From Thermodesulfobacteriota bacterium (GTDB lineage Bacteria; Desulfobacterota_D; UBA1144; Nemesobacterales; UBA2774), in NCBI GenBank assembly GCA_021604765.1, contig BQJP01000001.1, forward strand, positions 124,001 to 188,000: DNA of 64,000 bases. The letters are read 5' to 3'. Shown here in pieces: positions 15,622-24,925 of this stretch. Position numbers and translations under genes: made by a program. Position 1 is the stretch's first letter. Each line of letters begins with the position of its first letter. The notes under the pieces were generated by a model. The model was not told where the DNA came from. It made no database searches and saw nothing but the letters and a program-made list of their open reading frames with translations.

Positions 15622-16356
15622 TTAGACGTTAAATATCAAATTTATACCTATAACAATAAGAATTAATAGTACTGCCATTCTAAACCTTTCCTCAGAGACT
15701 TTGTAGCGAAGCTTACCTCCAAGATATATCCCGGCAGCAACGGGTATTGCCCCTAGTATTGAGTATTTTAGGGTTTCTAAACTTATTAAATTGAACTTCC
15801 CAAAGATAATTAAAAGTACTGTAATTGAGATAGTGAAACCTAAATTTATAGCGTTTATCATGCCGTTTCTATCGAGCTTCAATGATAGGAGGTACGGCAG
15901 CATTGGAATGATCTGAGTTCCTGTCAGACCATTTAGAAAACCATTTGTCAGTCCTACAGGCACTGAAAGTATTCTCTCTTTCCTCTCTGGAATTGCGATC
16001 TCAATCCTCAGGAGTAGCAATAAGGAATAAGCTATTGAGAGAACTCCTAATATTATTTTTGCTGCATAGTTTCCAACCATATTGAGGATTAATACCCCTG
16101 CATATATTCCGGGGAGCGCCGATACATAGAGTAGCCAGAATCTGCGCAAACTTTGCTTGAGTCTGCCGGTTTGATAAATAATCATTACGTTGCTCAACAG
16201 AGAAGGGAGCACTACAAGAGGTATGGCTTGCTCAAGCTTTATGAATAAAGCAATTACAGGCAGACAAAGACTAACAAATCCTAATCCTGTAAGACCTTTT
16301 ATAAAAGCCGCAATAAAAAAGGTCGTATATACAATTACGAGTATATGGGTTTCCAT
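15622..16356 (-). CDS. TauE/SafE-family permease
   Basis: The 244-residue, very hydrophobic protein has about eight predicted membrane helices. The first repeat carries FIAAFIKGLTGLGFVSLCLP and the second the related LTNGFLNGLTGTQIIPMLPY, the internal duplication typical of TauE/SafE (sulfite, sulfoacetate or other organic-anion export, or anion uptake). Substrate cannot be told from sequence, and no sulfonate genes are adjacent. The start is the ATG at 16356. Confidence 0.88.
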   Translation of the reverse strand: METHILVIVYTTFFIAAFIKGLTGLGFVSLCLPVIALFIKLEQAIPLVVLPSLLSNVMIIYQTGRLKQSLRRFWLLYVSALPGIYAGVLILNMVGNYAAKIILGVLSIAYSLLLLLRIEIAIPERKERILSVPVGLTNGFLNGLTGTQIIPMLPYLLSLKLDRNGMINAINLGFTISITVLLIIFGKFNLISLETLKYSILGAIPVAAGIYLGGKLRYKVSEERFRMAVLLILIVIGINLIFNV

Positions 16357-16411
16357 TTTCGTTTAGGACCTACTAGCGTGCTGAATTTTTATTTATCCAA
16401 GACTACGAGAT

Positions 16412-17689
16412 CTACTCCGGGAAGTTCACTATGCTTAAATCTAAAGGCAAATTGTTTTTATGAATGCCCGGGATACTAACGGGAAAAATTTCTAGCGGAG
16501 TACCGTTTATTTCAGCTTCCTCAAAGGCCTCAGTTGATTCCGCCCTGCCTATTAAATCATACTTGTCAATCATATATGGAATACCATTTGAGCCTAAGGT
16601 GGAAGAGCCTGACATAGTATGAAAATGGAGGTGCGGAGCAGAGGTATTTCCAGTATTACCGACAAGCCCTATCACCTGCCCACGAGTGACAAAATCCCCA
16701 ACCTCTACTGCAACACTACCTTTTATCATGTGAGCATAAAACGCAAAATTCCCGTTACCTAAGTCTATTACTACGTGATTTCCATCGGCCTCTTCTAGTG
16801 CAATAACAGGTGGTAGTTGACCGGGAATCTGGTTGTCATATTTATCAACAGCTACAACTACTCTACCATCGCCAACTGCTAGTATCTCCTCCCCATAGCA
16901 GATGTAGCTTTTAACATCTAATGGGTCACCTACAAATATACGATTCTGGTCGTCCAGTTTTTCCCAGTCTATTGCAAATCTTTGCGCTATAACTAGTCTA
17001 CCGTTTATTGGCATAACTGATCGCACATGTCGCTCAGCAGTGCAGCATCCATCTGCCGCTACCCATTTTGTGCCTCTAAGGGGTGGTCCAATAACTAGCT
17101 TATTTGCCTCGGGTACATAGCTTTTAGCTTCTATCTGAACTAATTCCTTCGTGTTTGGTGGAAGGCTTAGAAATCCTAAGAATCCTTCTGAAATACCACC
17201 TGGAATTGTTATCTTTAATCTATGCGCTATTTTCTCAGGCAAGTCGTCAATACTGTCTATAGCAAAAGTTATGAAGAAGACCGATGTTTGCCCCCCTTCA
17301 AGATTATTGCTAGGAATTCTCCCGGGAATTATTTGATTATTTGGAGTAATCGTGTTACCTGAGAAATTTGCAAAGGTCTGATTGTGATTCTCAGCATCTA
17401 GAACTTCAACCGAGTTTATCTTCCATGTAAATGAAGTGGCATTTGTGAGCTGAAGCTCATAGGTCAAATGATATCTTTCATCGGAACCCAAGACGGGGAT
17501 TGGTTTGGTAACAAAAGAAGCTATAATTGGAGTAAAGTTGTTTGTAGCATTTTCTATACTTTCAATATTGTTAACTTTTACATTTGCACCAACTGCATTT
17601 TCTATCTGTTTGTTACACCCGGTTATAAAGAATCCAGCTCCTAGTATTAGAGCAACAAAAATTATTGTTTTAGTTTTATTGGTTCTCAT
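16412..17689 (-). CDS. M23 (LytM-type) peptidase lipoprotein
   Basis: The lipobox FFITGC (Cys25) anchors a 425-residue protein. Residues 50-200 form a beta-rich domain of unknown type; the M23 domain spans about 230-385. It has catalytic His320 in FYAHM and HLHFH (353-357), with the Zn-ligand Asp241. The usual first ligand His (HxxxD) is Arg237 in QRFAIDW, a variant I recall from a subgroup of exported M23 proteins. GQVIGLVGNTGNTSAPHLHF is otherwise canonical. It could still cut peptidoglycan crosslinks or be a non-catalytic activator. Confidence 0.88.
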   Translation of the reverse strand: MRTNKTKTIIFVALILGAGFFITGCNKQIENAVGANVKVNNIESIENATNNFTPIIASFVTKPIPVLGSDERYHLTYELQLTNATSFTWKINSVEVLDAENHNQTFANFSGNTITPNNQIIPGRIPSNNLEGGQTSVFFITFAIDSIDDLPEKIAHRLKITIPGGISEGFLGFLSLPPNTKELVQIEAKSYVPEANKLVIGPPLRGTKWVAADGCCTAERHVRSVMPINGRLVIAQRFAIDWEKLDDQNRIFVGDPLDVKSYICYGEEILAVGDGRVVVAVDKYDNQIPGQLPPVIALEEADGNHVVIDLGNGNFAFYAHMIKGSVAVEVGDFVTRGQVIGLVGNTGNTSAPHLHFHTMSGSSTLGSNGIPYMIDKYDLIGRAESTEAFEEAEINGTPLEIFPVSIPGIHKNNLPLDLSIVNFPE

Positions 17690-17802
17690 GTGATTCTTCC
17701 ATCCGCCTTATGTTTGATTTGTAACAGTAGGTCAATATATCAAACCTGCTTTTAATATACAATACGTGGGATGATTCTTTGGTGGATCTAAGTTGCTTGG
17801 TT

Positions 17803-18510
17803 CTAGCTTCTTGCGTGCTTTCGTTTTTTCCCAAGCCGCTTACTTGAGATAACTTTCTTTATATATTCCTCAGCTAATGGAACTTTGCAGGCGGTTCCGC
17901 CCATATCTACTTCTACTTTCCCAATTTGATGAGCAATCTCAATTGCTTCGCTTGATAGAGGTTTGAAATAAGAACCCACAGCTATTATAAATCCGTTCAT
18001 TGTATAACGGACACGATTTTTTGATTGGCCTATATACTCTGTTACTAATTGCATGAATTCTGAAATGGCGTCTTTATGAAGCATTTCATCAGGAGTAATA
18101 GATATCCAGTTAGATAGTGTTGACCAGCCGGCGGATTCCATCATTTCCTGATCAGAATTGATCCATTCAATTCCTAATTTCCAGCCATGAGGGGAATCGG
18201 CTGCAAGTCCTGCCACAGTATATTCGCTGAGCATATACCAGTATGCGGCCTTTGCCCATTTACGAAGATCGTCTCTGCTAACAATGTCCGCATCGGCAAT
18301 TAGCCCAGCTAGGTACATAGCATCAGAGTTCCCTGTGTCGTAAAGCTCAAGTGCTAGAGTATGATTTGTTTTAATCCTCTTAACTAATTTTTTCAAATCA
18401 GCGATCTTTACTCCATATAAAGGCTCGTGAGCACCGTGCCGAAGATAGATCTTCTTTGTTTGCTCGTTGCCACAACCTTCCAATTCTTTTATTGCATCTT
18501 TTAAAATCAT
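17803..18510 (-). CDS. AlkD-like DNA alkylation repair protein
   Basis: The 235-residue, all-helical protein matches the AlkD/DNA alkylation repair family: YGVKIADLKKLVKRIK near 32-47, LYDTGNSDAMYLAGLIAD, and SPHGWKLGIEWINSDQEMMESAGWSTLSNW with the tryptophans that line the DNA groove. The family forms HEAT-like repeats that excise cationic alkylpurines without base flipping. The C terminus is basic (KRLGKKRKHARS). Some members have lost activity and no test is possible here. It stands alone, divergent from the lipid kinase at 18634. Confidence 0.85.
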   Translation of the reverse strand: MILKDAIKELEGCGNEQTKKIYLRHGAHEPLYGVKIADLKKLVKRIKTNHTLALELYDTGNSDAMYLAGLIADADIVSRDDLRKWAKAAYWYMLSEYTVAGLAADSPHGWKLGIEWINSDQEMMESAGWSTLSNWISITPDEMLHKDAISEFMQLVTEYIGQSKNRVRYTMNGFIIAVGSYFKPLSSEAIEIAHQIGKVEVDMGGTACKVPLAEEYIKKVISSKRLGKKRKHARS

Positions 18511-18633
18511 ATAACTACCTCATATAATGCCTAAGATATTATCAAGAAGAGGATCGGTAATTGCAAATTAGATAGAAATTGTCAGTTTTCCTTAGACATC
18601 TCTTACGCCACTCTGTATTCTTAACTCTTATCT

Positions 18634-19584
18634 ATGAATAAAGAAATTCTCAGCGCTTTTAATAATATACATCTCATAATTAATCCGGTTTCAGGGCAGG
18701 GAGTAGTGCCGGTGGGAGAGATACGTTCCAAATTTAACGTGCTTGGAGATAGGCTAACCGTACATGAAACTTTGCCCGATCTGAGCGCCAAGACTTTAGC
18801 AGAGGGTGCTGTCTCACAAGGCGCAGATCTTGTTATTGTCTTTGGTGGGGACGGGACAATGCTTCAAGTCTCTGAAGGGCTCATAGATACGGGAGTCCCA
18901 CTTGCGGTTATTCCAGGCGGCACGGCAAATGTATTTGCAAATGAGCTTGAGATTCCAAACGATAAGATGGAGGCGATCGATTCTCTACTAAACCAAAAAA
19001 GCAATATTCGAAAAATTGACGTTGGATGCGTTGGCGAGAAGCATTTTCTACTCAGGCTCGGTATTGGGCTTGAGGCTGCTATGACTGTAATGACTGACAG
19101 GGAAGATAAAGATAAATATGGCTTTTGGGCATATATTTGGACAGTTCTCAGGTTAGGGCATCGAATGAAACAGGCACACTATCACATGGTAGTTGATGGA
19201 AAGAAAAAACGGGTTAAAGGTGTTACATGCGTTATTTGTAACTCTGGCAACCTCGGACTTCCTCGTGTAAAACTCCTTCCCAATATAGATGTCTCGGACG
19301 GCAAACTCGATATAGTAGTTGTAAGGGAAGCTAGTTTGTGGTCGGCGGGGTCACTAATGTACCATGCAGTTAAGGGAGTGTTTTCAAAAGTTACTGCACA
19401 TGGAGACAGACCGTGTTATTCTATATATCATAAGCAGGCAAAAGAAGTAGTTGTGCTGTCCGCTTCACATCAGATGGCCGCAAGAGACGGGGAGGATGTC
19501 GGATCTGACTTCCCTCTTAAAGTAAGTCTCAAACACAATGCGCTTTTGGTATTGGTGCCAGAGGTTAAAGGATTTTTTGATTAA
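18634..19584 (+). CDS. Diacylglycerol/lipid kinase (DagK catalytic domain, YegS/BmrU-like)
   Basis: The 316-residue protein opens with LIINPVSGQG (13-23), followed by the nucleotide loop VFGGDGTMLQVSEGL (69-83) and IPGGTANVFA (93-102), the signature of soluble lipid kinases that phosphorylate diacylglycerol, sphingoid bases or phosphatidylglycerol. A C-terminal beta domain contains SDGKLDIVVV. No clear Shine-Dalgarno is present upstream of the ATG. The next gene starts two bases after its stop and encodes a tyrosine-phosphatase-like enzyme, so the two probably form one operon acting on phospholipid head groups. Confidence 0.9.
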   Translation: MNKEILSAFNNIHLIINPVSGQGVVPVGEIRSKFNVLGDRLTVHETLPDLSAKTLAEGAVSQGADLVIVFGGDGTMLQVSEGLIDTGVPLAVIPGGTANVFANELEIPNDKMEAIDSLLNQKSNIRKIDVGCVGEKHFLLRLGIGLEAAMTVMTDREDKDKYGFWAYIWTVLRLGHRMKQAHYHMVVDGKKKRVKGVTCVICNSGNLGLPRVKLLPNIDVSDGKLDIVVVREASLWSAGSLMYHAVKGVFSKVTAHGDRPCYSIYHKQAKEVVVLSASHQMAARDGEDVGSDFPLKVSLKHNALLVLVPEVKGFFD

Positions 19585-19586
19585 GA

Positions 19587-20135
19587 ATGACAAATCTAAC
19601 CGAGTTAAAACGTTTAATAGATCACTTTCGTTATCAAGGTCTTCTCAGAGGTAGTATTGCCGGATATGACAAGATTTACCGTTGGCTTACCGGAGGCCCC
19701 GTAAAACGCTACAGCATTATTGATGAGCATATATGGATTGGGGGGCAGCCAAGGGGAGCGGGCTTTTTCAAACTCGAAAGATACGGCATCACTGGTGTTG
19801 TAAATATGAGAAGTGAATACCGCTACACATTTCACGAAGACTTGCTAAATATCCACTACTTGCTCTTGCCGACAGACGACAATGAAGCACCCACACTGGA
19901 TCACCTCCGTCAGGGGGTCGAGTTCATCAGTGATCAGATAGAAAAAGGCGGAAAGGTCTACATTCACTGCTGGGAAGGGCTTGGCAGAAGCGCCACAATG
20001 GCAGCGGCCTATTTTATAAGCCAAGGAGATTCCATTGAAGAGGCGTGGGAATATATTAAACGTAAACGCTCATTTGTCAGACCTACTGAGGTTCAGATAG
20101 AAAGGCTAGAAGAGTTCTCTAGCCAGATAAAGTAG
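19587..20135 (+). CDS. Dual-specificity (PTPMT1-like) phosphatase
   Basis: The 182-residue protein carries the phosphocysteine loop HCWEGLGRS with Cys128 and Arg134, the general-acid loop LPTDDNEAP (95-103) and the N-terminal strand HIWIGGQPRGAGFFKLERYG. This is the cysteine-dependent dual-specificity fold. The layout resembles PTPMT1-like enzymes that remove phosphate from phosphatidylglycerophosphate, and coupling to a lipid kinase supports a lipid or inositol phosphate substrate rather than phosphotyrosine. That is inference. Its last 17 bases overlap the convergent GFA gene. Confidence 0.88.
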   Translation: MTNLTELKRLIDHFRYQGLLRGSIAGYDKIYRWLTGGPVKRYSIIDEHIWIGGQPRGAGFFKLERYGITGVVNMRSEYRYTFHEDLLNIHYLLLPTDDNEAPTLDHLRQGVEFISDQIEKGGKVYIHCWEGLGRSATMAAAYFISQGDSIEEAWEYIKRKRSFVRPTEVQIERLEEFSSQIK

Positions 20136-20580
20136 AACGCGTTTTCTCTTCACGTAATACTTCGCCAGAACCACCCGCTTCTTCGGGCAGATCCTTAAAT
20201 TTTGGCAGCCCATCTTTCATAGGCATTACAGTTGTCTCATAGAAAACATGCATGGAGGGTATAAATTCCAGAGCCGGGATGACCGCGGGATAAACGTCAA
20301 AAAGCCCCATAGATCTATGGTCTGTGAAAATATGACCACCGCACGTTTTGCAGGTTTTGCGAAAGCTGTTTGGAGTCTTGTTATAGGTAAGGATGTTGTC
20401 TTCACCCTTGGTAATTTGCACAGCATCCGGGGCCCAAAGTGTGTATGCGGTAACCGGGCCTGCTGACCAATGCCGACAGGATTCACAGTGACAATATCCC
20501 ATAGCTACTGATTCCCCGCTTACACTTAATTCAACAGCCCCACAAAAACAACTTCCAGTATAGGTTTTTTCTTCGCTCAT
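20119..20580 (-). CDS. GFA-family zinc-binding protein
   Basis: The 153-residue protein has the GFA zinc pattern: GSCFCGAV (Cys11, Cys13), GYCHCESCRHW (Cys30, Cys32, Cys35) and CKTCGGHIF (Cys77, Cys80). GFA folds bind two zincs; the founding member was proposed to aid formaldehyde-glutathione adduct formation, but most relatives have unproven roles. A FrmA/FghA pair lies elsewhere in the window, not adjacent. An AGGA precedes the ATG. The 3' end overlaps the opposite-strand phosphatase by 17 bases. Confidence 0.88.
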   Translation of the reverse strand: MSEEKTYTGSCFCGAVELSVSGESVAMGYCHCESCRHWSAGPVTAYTLWAPDAVQITKGEDNILTYNKTPNSFRKTCKTCGGHIFTDHRSMGLFDVYPAVIPALEFIPSMHVFYETTVMPMKDGLPKFKDLPEEAGGSGEVLREEKTRSTLSG

Positions 20581-20634
20581 AACTATCCTCCATGGATTTA
20601 TTCTCAGAATCTAAGTGATTGTACAAGCCCTTCA

Positions 20635-21273
20635 TTATTTCCTTTTTGGATGACATGTTGACTGCTTTGGATTCACTGCACGTACAAGAGCAATATTCGC
20701 CCAAGTCCCGGCGACTGCCCTGTGGTCATTTGCAGTAAACATATTCTCTATATGTATAACTTCTGCTTTTTGTATTTTCAATCCTGGCAGCATTCCCGCT
20801 ATCTCTTCAGGTGAGATTAGATCGTCTTTCATAAACTCCCAAACCTCACCCATGGACTTATCCCATTCTGTAATTATTAAAGTCCCTCCCGCATCAAGAG
20901 CTTTAACAGCAGTGGAAAGTGTTTGTTTTGTGGCCTTACCACCAGGTAGGGCGTAAGTAGAAATTACCAGACGAAATGTAAACGGGGGTTCCCATGTGGT
21001 CGAGTCTTCCGCATAGAAGAAAGCTTTAGCTTTTCTCTTAATAGCTTGCGTTCTAGCAATCTCTATAGCATTCTCGGAAATGTCTATGCCATAAGCAGAC
21101 CAACCTAGTTCAGCTAACTTGAAGACATTTTTACCAGTACCACAGCCTATATCGAGCACATTGGAAATGGGGAGATCTTTCATTTCATTCTCTAGAATAT
21201 AATCGGCAACTTCTACCTGATCAGGGTACTCTTGATACGCTTCTTCCCAAAATTCTTTGTCGCTACCTGACAT
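20635..21273 (-). CDS. Class I SAM-dependent methyltransferase
   Basis: The 212-residue protein has motif I VLDIGCGTGKNVFKLAELG (39-57) and the acidic end of strand 2, YGIDISENAIEIA, and shows the class I Rossmann methyltransferase order. The later part, LVISTYALPGGKATKQTL and GGTLIITEWDKSMGE, resembles small thiol/tellurite or small-molecule methyltransferases. The substrate is unknown. It is cytoplasmic and transcribed from 21273 toward the GFA gene, perhaps as one transcript. Confidence 0.87.
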   Translation of the reverse strand: MSGSDKEFWEEAYQEYPDQVEVADYILENEMKDLPISNVLDIGCGTGKNVFKLAELGWSAYGIDISENAIEIARTQAIKRKAKAFFYAEDSTTWEPPFTFRLVISTYALPGGKATKQTLSTAVKALDAGGTLIITEWDKSMGEVWEFMKDDLISPEEIAGMLPGLKIQKAEVIHIENMFTANDHRAVAGTWANIALVRAVNPKQSTCHPKRK

Positions 21274-21368
21274 TTTTCCCTCTCAATATACAAATGCTTG
21301 AACTATATCATTATACTGTGAATATTAGATTTGTTCGAAGCAATATTATCCAGTAACTTTCTGTGCAT

Positions 21369-22517
21369 ATGAGTTCTATTGTCAAAGATACTCCCAATAA
21401 ATTAAAAGAGCTAGCGCTCTTATTTCTCAGGCTTGGCATTACCGCATTTGGAGGACCTCCTGCTCATATTGCAATGATGCATGACGAGGTGGTTCAACGC
21501 CGGAAGTGGCTCGATGAGCAGCAGTTTTTAGATTTGATGGGAGCAACTAATTTAATTCCCGGACCCAATTCAACCCAGATGGCTCTTCATATGGGTTACA
21601 GCCGGGCCGGATGGAGAGGCATGCTTGTCTCGGGCTCATGCTTTATTCTTCCCGCAGCGGTTCTTGTTCTTTTGCTCACCTGGCTTTATGTTCAATACGG
21701 TACTACTACATATGCGGAAACTCTGTTCTACGGTATAAAACCTGTAATTATAGCAATAGTTCTTCAGGCTCTTTATATGCTTGGGCGAAAAGCTGTAAAG
21801 GGGGTGCTTACTTCAATTGTAGCGTTAGCAGTTGTGGCGGGTTATTTCTATGGCATAAATGAAATACTGCTTATCTTCTTGGGCGGTTTTGTTGTGATGT
21901 TGCTTAGGAACTACAGAAGCTTCCCAGGAACAAGAATGTTTAGCTTTATAGCACCGTTAATTGGAATTAATTTAGTAGCGCTGCAAGCAAAGGAAGTGGC
22001 ATTATCAACATTGTTTTTAACATTTTTTAAAATAGGAGCAGTTCTATACGGTAGTGGTTATGTGTTGCTTGCCTTTTTAGAAGCGGATTTTGTTCAGACC
22101 CTTGGTTGGATTACTACTCAACAGCTAATTGATGTTGTAGCGATAGGGCAGGTAACCCCTGGTCCGCTGTTTACTACGGCTACTTCAGTTGGATATTTGG
22201 TAGCAGGTTTTAAAGGGGCCGCTCTTGCTACAGTCGCCATATTTCTTCCATCTTTTATATTTGTGCCGCTTGTCAATTCGGTAGTGCCAAAGCTCAGAAA
22301 CTCACTCCTTGCCGGAGCTGCGCTTGATGGTGTTAATGCAGCTTCACTTGGGCTTATGGCTGCTGTGACTATTCAGCTTGCCCGTGTTTCGCTGATAGAC
22401 CCGCTTACAATCATTATTGCAATAATTTCTGCGGTGGGCCTATTTGTCTTTCGCATCAACTCGACCTGGCTCATTGCTGGTGGGGGGATTGTAGGGCTTA
22501 TATACGGGCTAGTTTGA
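21369..22517 (+). CDS. chrA: Chromate transporter (ChrA, two-domain CHR)
   Basis: The membrane protein (about 382 residues from ATG 21369; a GTG at 21363 is possible) has two homologous CHR halves. The first has FLRLGITAFGGPPAHIAMM and GATNLIPGPNSTQMALHMGY; the second FFKIGAVLYGSGYVLLAFLEA and AIGQVTPGPLFTTATSVGYL. These are the G-x-G and PGP motifs of ChrA, which exports chromate by proton antiport in characterised members. No regulator (ChrB) is adjacent. The ribosome site is weak. Confidence 0.92.
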   Translation: MSSIVKDTPNKLKELALLFLRLGITAFGGPPAHIAMMHDEVVQRRKWLDEQQFLDLMGATNLIPGPNSTQMALHMGYSRAGWRGMLVSGSCFILPAAVLVLLLTWLYVQYGTTTYAETLFYGIKPVIIAIVLQALYMLGRKAVKGVLTSIVALAVVAGYFYGINEILLIFLGGFVVMLLRNYRSFPGTRMFSFIAPLIGINLVALQAKEVALSTLFLTFFKIGAVLYGSGYVLLAFLEADFVQTLGWITTQQLIDVVAIGQVTPGPLFTTATSVGYLVAGFKGAALATVAIFLPSFIFVPLVNSVVPKLRNSLLAGAALDGVNAASLGLMAAVTIQLARVSLIDPLTIIIAIISAVGLFVFRINSTWLIAGGGIVGLIYGLV

Positions 22518-22608
22518 TTTAAGATTTAATCTAAAAATGTTGAATTGAACAAACTCAAAATAAGCTGGTTATAATATTTAGGTAACAATTTCTACGGAGG
22601 GTTCAAAA

Positions 22609-23682
22609 ATGAGAAAAACGAGTTTATTAGCATTACTTCTTTTAGTTACAGTTTCATTCGGAATTGTCGGAGGATGTAACAACAATAACGGCGGCAGTAA
22701 TGACGGAGGTGGAGTAGGGGCACCTGCTCCGGATCCTCAATTTAACCTTCAGCTTGCAATAGAGCTTGGTGAGCTTGCGCTGGTTGCATATGAGCAAAGA
22801 ATTCAATGTATTAATGATGGAAAAGGCGCAATTACGGTGCCTTCTCCATATCAACTGGAGGAAGTTATCTTTCAAGGTGTATCCAGTTTCTTCAATAGCA
22901 CATGTAAGGATGATAGCGCCGTAATTCCTTTAGCCTTTATCGCAACAAAAGATGACAACATTTATGTTTCGTTTAGAGGCACTGCTAACTTCACAGACGC
23001 TATTACTGATTTAGCAGCAATTCAGGTCCTATATAATTTTGTTCCTACTACAGGAAAAGTCTCAGGAGGTTTTCAGGGAGCATATACTGGGACAGATGAT
23101 TTCCCAATTGAGAGCGCAATCCTATCAAAAGTCGATGAGCTTGCTATGACTGGCACCTTCAACAATCTTTATATTACAGGGCATAGCCTGGGGGCAGCGC
23201 TTGCATTTCTAGCCTTCCCTGATTTCTCTCAAAATGTCTCGAACATTGATAGTGTTACAATGTACAATTTTGCAGGTCCTGCAGCTGGAGACAGTGCCTG
23301 GGTAACCACCTATGAAGACGAGTACGCTACCAACCGAACTAGTTTCCGCATAGTGAACAAAAATGATCTCGTTCCAATGCTACCTCCTCTCGGTCTTGAC
23401 TGTGTAGATTTCTCATATTTTCATGTAGACAACAAATTTGAAATAGAGTTTGGTGTGGTGCTTCCACCGCTCCCAGATTTTTCAAAAGATGTTTCAAATG
23501 GTATTTGTGATCTTGGATCTATAGGTGGGCAATTATTAACTTATGGGCTCAATAATTCCGACAATATTCTTACGGACCACAGCATGTGTAGTTATTACCA
23601 AACACTTTGCAACATGAGTTCAGACCCTAGCTCCTGCTCTGGTGGGGCTATTGGTTGTGACAATGGCGATGCTAACCCATAA
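22609..23682 (+). CDS. Class 3 lipase-family lipoprotein
   Basis: The 357-residue protein has a lipobox VGGC (Cys23) followed by an Asn/Gly-rich linker. The alpha/beta-hydrolase core has YVSFRGT (119-125), typical of class 3 lipases, and the nucleophile GHSLGAALAF with Ser193. The acid Asp is probably in FRIVNKNDLVPMLPP and the His in the LTDHSMC region. It would be a surface or periplasmic triglyceride lipase or esterase. A GGTTATAAT -10-like box and CGGAGGG precede the ATG. Confidence 0.9.
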   Translation: MRKTSLLALLLLVTVSFGIVGGCNNNNGGSNDGGGVGAPAPDPQFNLQLAIELGELALVAYEQRIQCINDGKGAITVPSPYQLEEVIFQGVSSFFNSTCKDDSAVIPLAFIATKDDNIYVSFRGTANFTDAITDLAAIQVLYNFVPTTGKVSGGFQGAYTGTDDFPIESAILSKVDELAMTGTFNNLYITGHSLGAALAFLAFPDFSQNVSNIDSVTMYNFAGPAAGDSAWVTTYEDEYATNRTSFRIVNKNDLVPMLPPLGLDCVDFSYFHVDNKFEIEFGVVLPPLPDFSKDVSNGICDLGSIGGQLLTYGLNNSDNILTDHSMCSYYQTLCNMSSDPSSCSGGAIGCDNGDANP

Positions 23683-23764
23683 CAAATATTTATTCCCAGG
23701 AATCCAATACTCTCTCCAGGAATCTATATAATTGTAAAAATCAGAGCTGAAACTAGGATCGGAT

Positions 23765-24832
23765 GTGACTGAGCCAAATAATCTAAGCGTTGATGTGGTA
23801 ATTATAGGTGCGGGTATAGGAGGATTGGTTACAGCCCGGCTTTTAAGTTCTCAAGGGCTTTCTGTGACCATTCTTGAAGCAAGAGACCGCGTTGGTGGGC
23901 GCCTCTTATCTGATGCTAAGTTTAATTTAGACTTTGGTGCGACTTGGTTCTGGCCCGGCGAGAGCAGGATAACAAAACTTGTCTCAGATCTCAGACTTGA
24001 GACTTTCCCGCAACATACTTCAGGGGACGCTGTTTATCAGACACCAGATGGTGTCGAGCGCATTCAAGGTAACCTAATCGATGTATATTCCAGCAGGTTC
24101 ACACATGGTGCTCAGTCGTTGGCGCAAGCCCTAGCCGATGAGCTGGCAAATGGAACAATAAGACTTGATGAACCTGTTGTCCAAATCCAATCAACAACTA
24201 ATGAAATAAAAGCTATCACTTCAAAATGTGTTTTTAGCGCCCGACATATTGTACTCGCGCTTCCGCCTGCCTTGGCTGTAACATCAATTGATTTTACTCC
24301 GACTTTGCCAGAGCAATTATTCAAGTTAGCTAGAATTACTCCAGTTTGGATGGGAGCTATTACCAAAGTGGTTGCGGTTTATTCAGAACCTTTTTGGCGC
24401 AACGATGGACTAGCCGGATCTGCAATTAGTTATGTTGGTCCAATGAGAGAGGTGCATGACATGAGCGGTCCTGGTGGTAAGCCGGCAGCACTATTTGGTT
24501 TTGCTCCTCCTACTAATGTCAGCCAGCCTACTGCTTCTAAAGAAGTATTGCTCGAGCAGCTTGTCTTGTTGTTTGGTTCTAAGGCTGCTGAGCCCAAGGA
24601 GCTATACATAAACGACTGGCGGCATGAACGCTTTACCTCACCACCTGAAGTAGAACGACTTGTTACTTATCAAGCCTTTGGTCATAGTGCTTATTCCGTA
24701 CCTCAGATGAATGGACGCCTCCATTGGGCATCAACTGAGACAGCTACTGAGAGCCCAGGGCATATTGAAGGAGCGCTAGCAGCAGCTGAGCGAGCAGCTA
24801 ATGCGGTTTTAAACAGCATTTCAGATGAGTAA
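23765..24832 (+). CDS. FAD-dependent flavin monoamine oxidase-like protein
   Basis: The GTG at 23765 starts a 355-residue protein with the dinucleotide loop VVIIGAGIGGLVTARLL (10-26) followed by ILEARDRVGGRL, the amine oxidase signature, then LDFGATWFWPGESRI. The C-terminal FAD-contact region reads GRLHWASTETATESPGHIEGALAAAERAA. This matches flavin-containing amine oxidases; the substrate could be amines, protoporphyrinogen-like or other. It is somewhat shorter than typical 430-residue members. It ends in a perfect terminator. Confidence 0.88.
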   Translation: MTEPNNLSVDVVIIGAGIGGLVTARLLSSQGLSVTILEARDRVGGRLLSDAKFNLDFGATWFWPGESRITKLVSDLRLETFPQHTSGDAVYQTPDGVERIQGNLIDVYSSRFTHGAQSLAQALADELANGTIRLDEPVVQIQSTTNEIKAITSKCVFSARHIVLALPPALAVTSIDFTPTLPEQLFKLARITPVWMGAITKVVAVYSEPFWRNDGLAGSAISYVGPMREVHDMSGPGGKPAALFGFAPPTNVSQPTASKEVLLEQLVLLFGSKAAEPKELYINDWRHERFTSPPEVERLVTYQAFGHSAYSVPQMNGRLHWASTETATESPGHIEGALAAAERAANAVLNSISDE

Positions 24833-24871
24833 GATAAGTTTGGATTACTAATGTATAAGGAATTTGATTAA

Positions 24872-24899
24872 AAAAAGGGAGCCTGCTGGCTCCCTTTTT
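24872..24899. terminator. Bidirectional intrinsic terminator
   Basis: AAAAAGGGAGCC-TGCT-GGCTCCCTTTTT gives a perfect 12-base-pair stem with A-rich and T-rich flanks between convergent genes. Confidence 0.92.
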
Positions 24900-24925
24900 A
24901 ATATTATAAACTACATATTTTTAGA

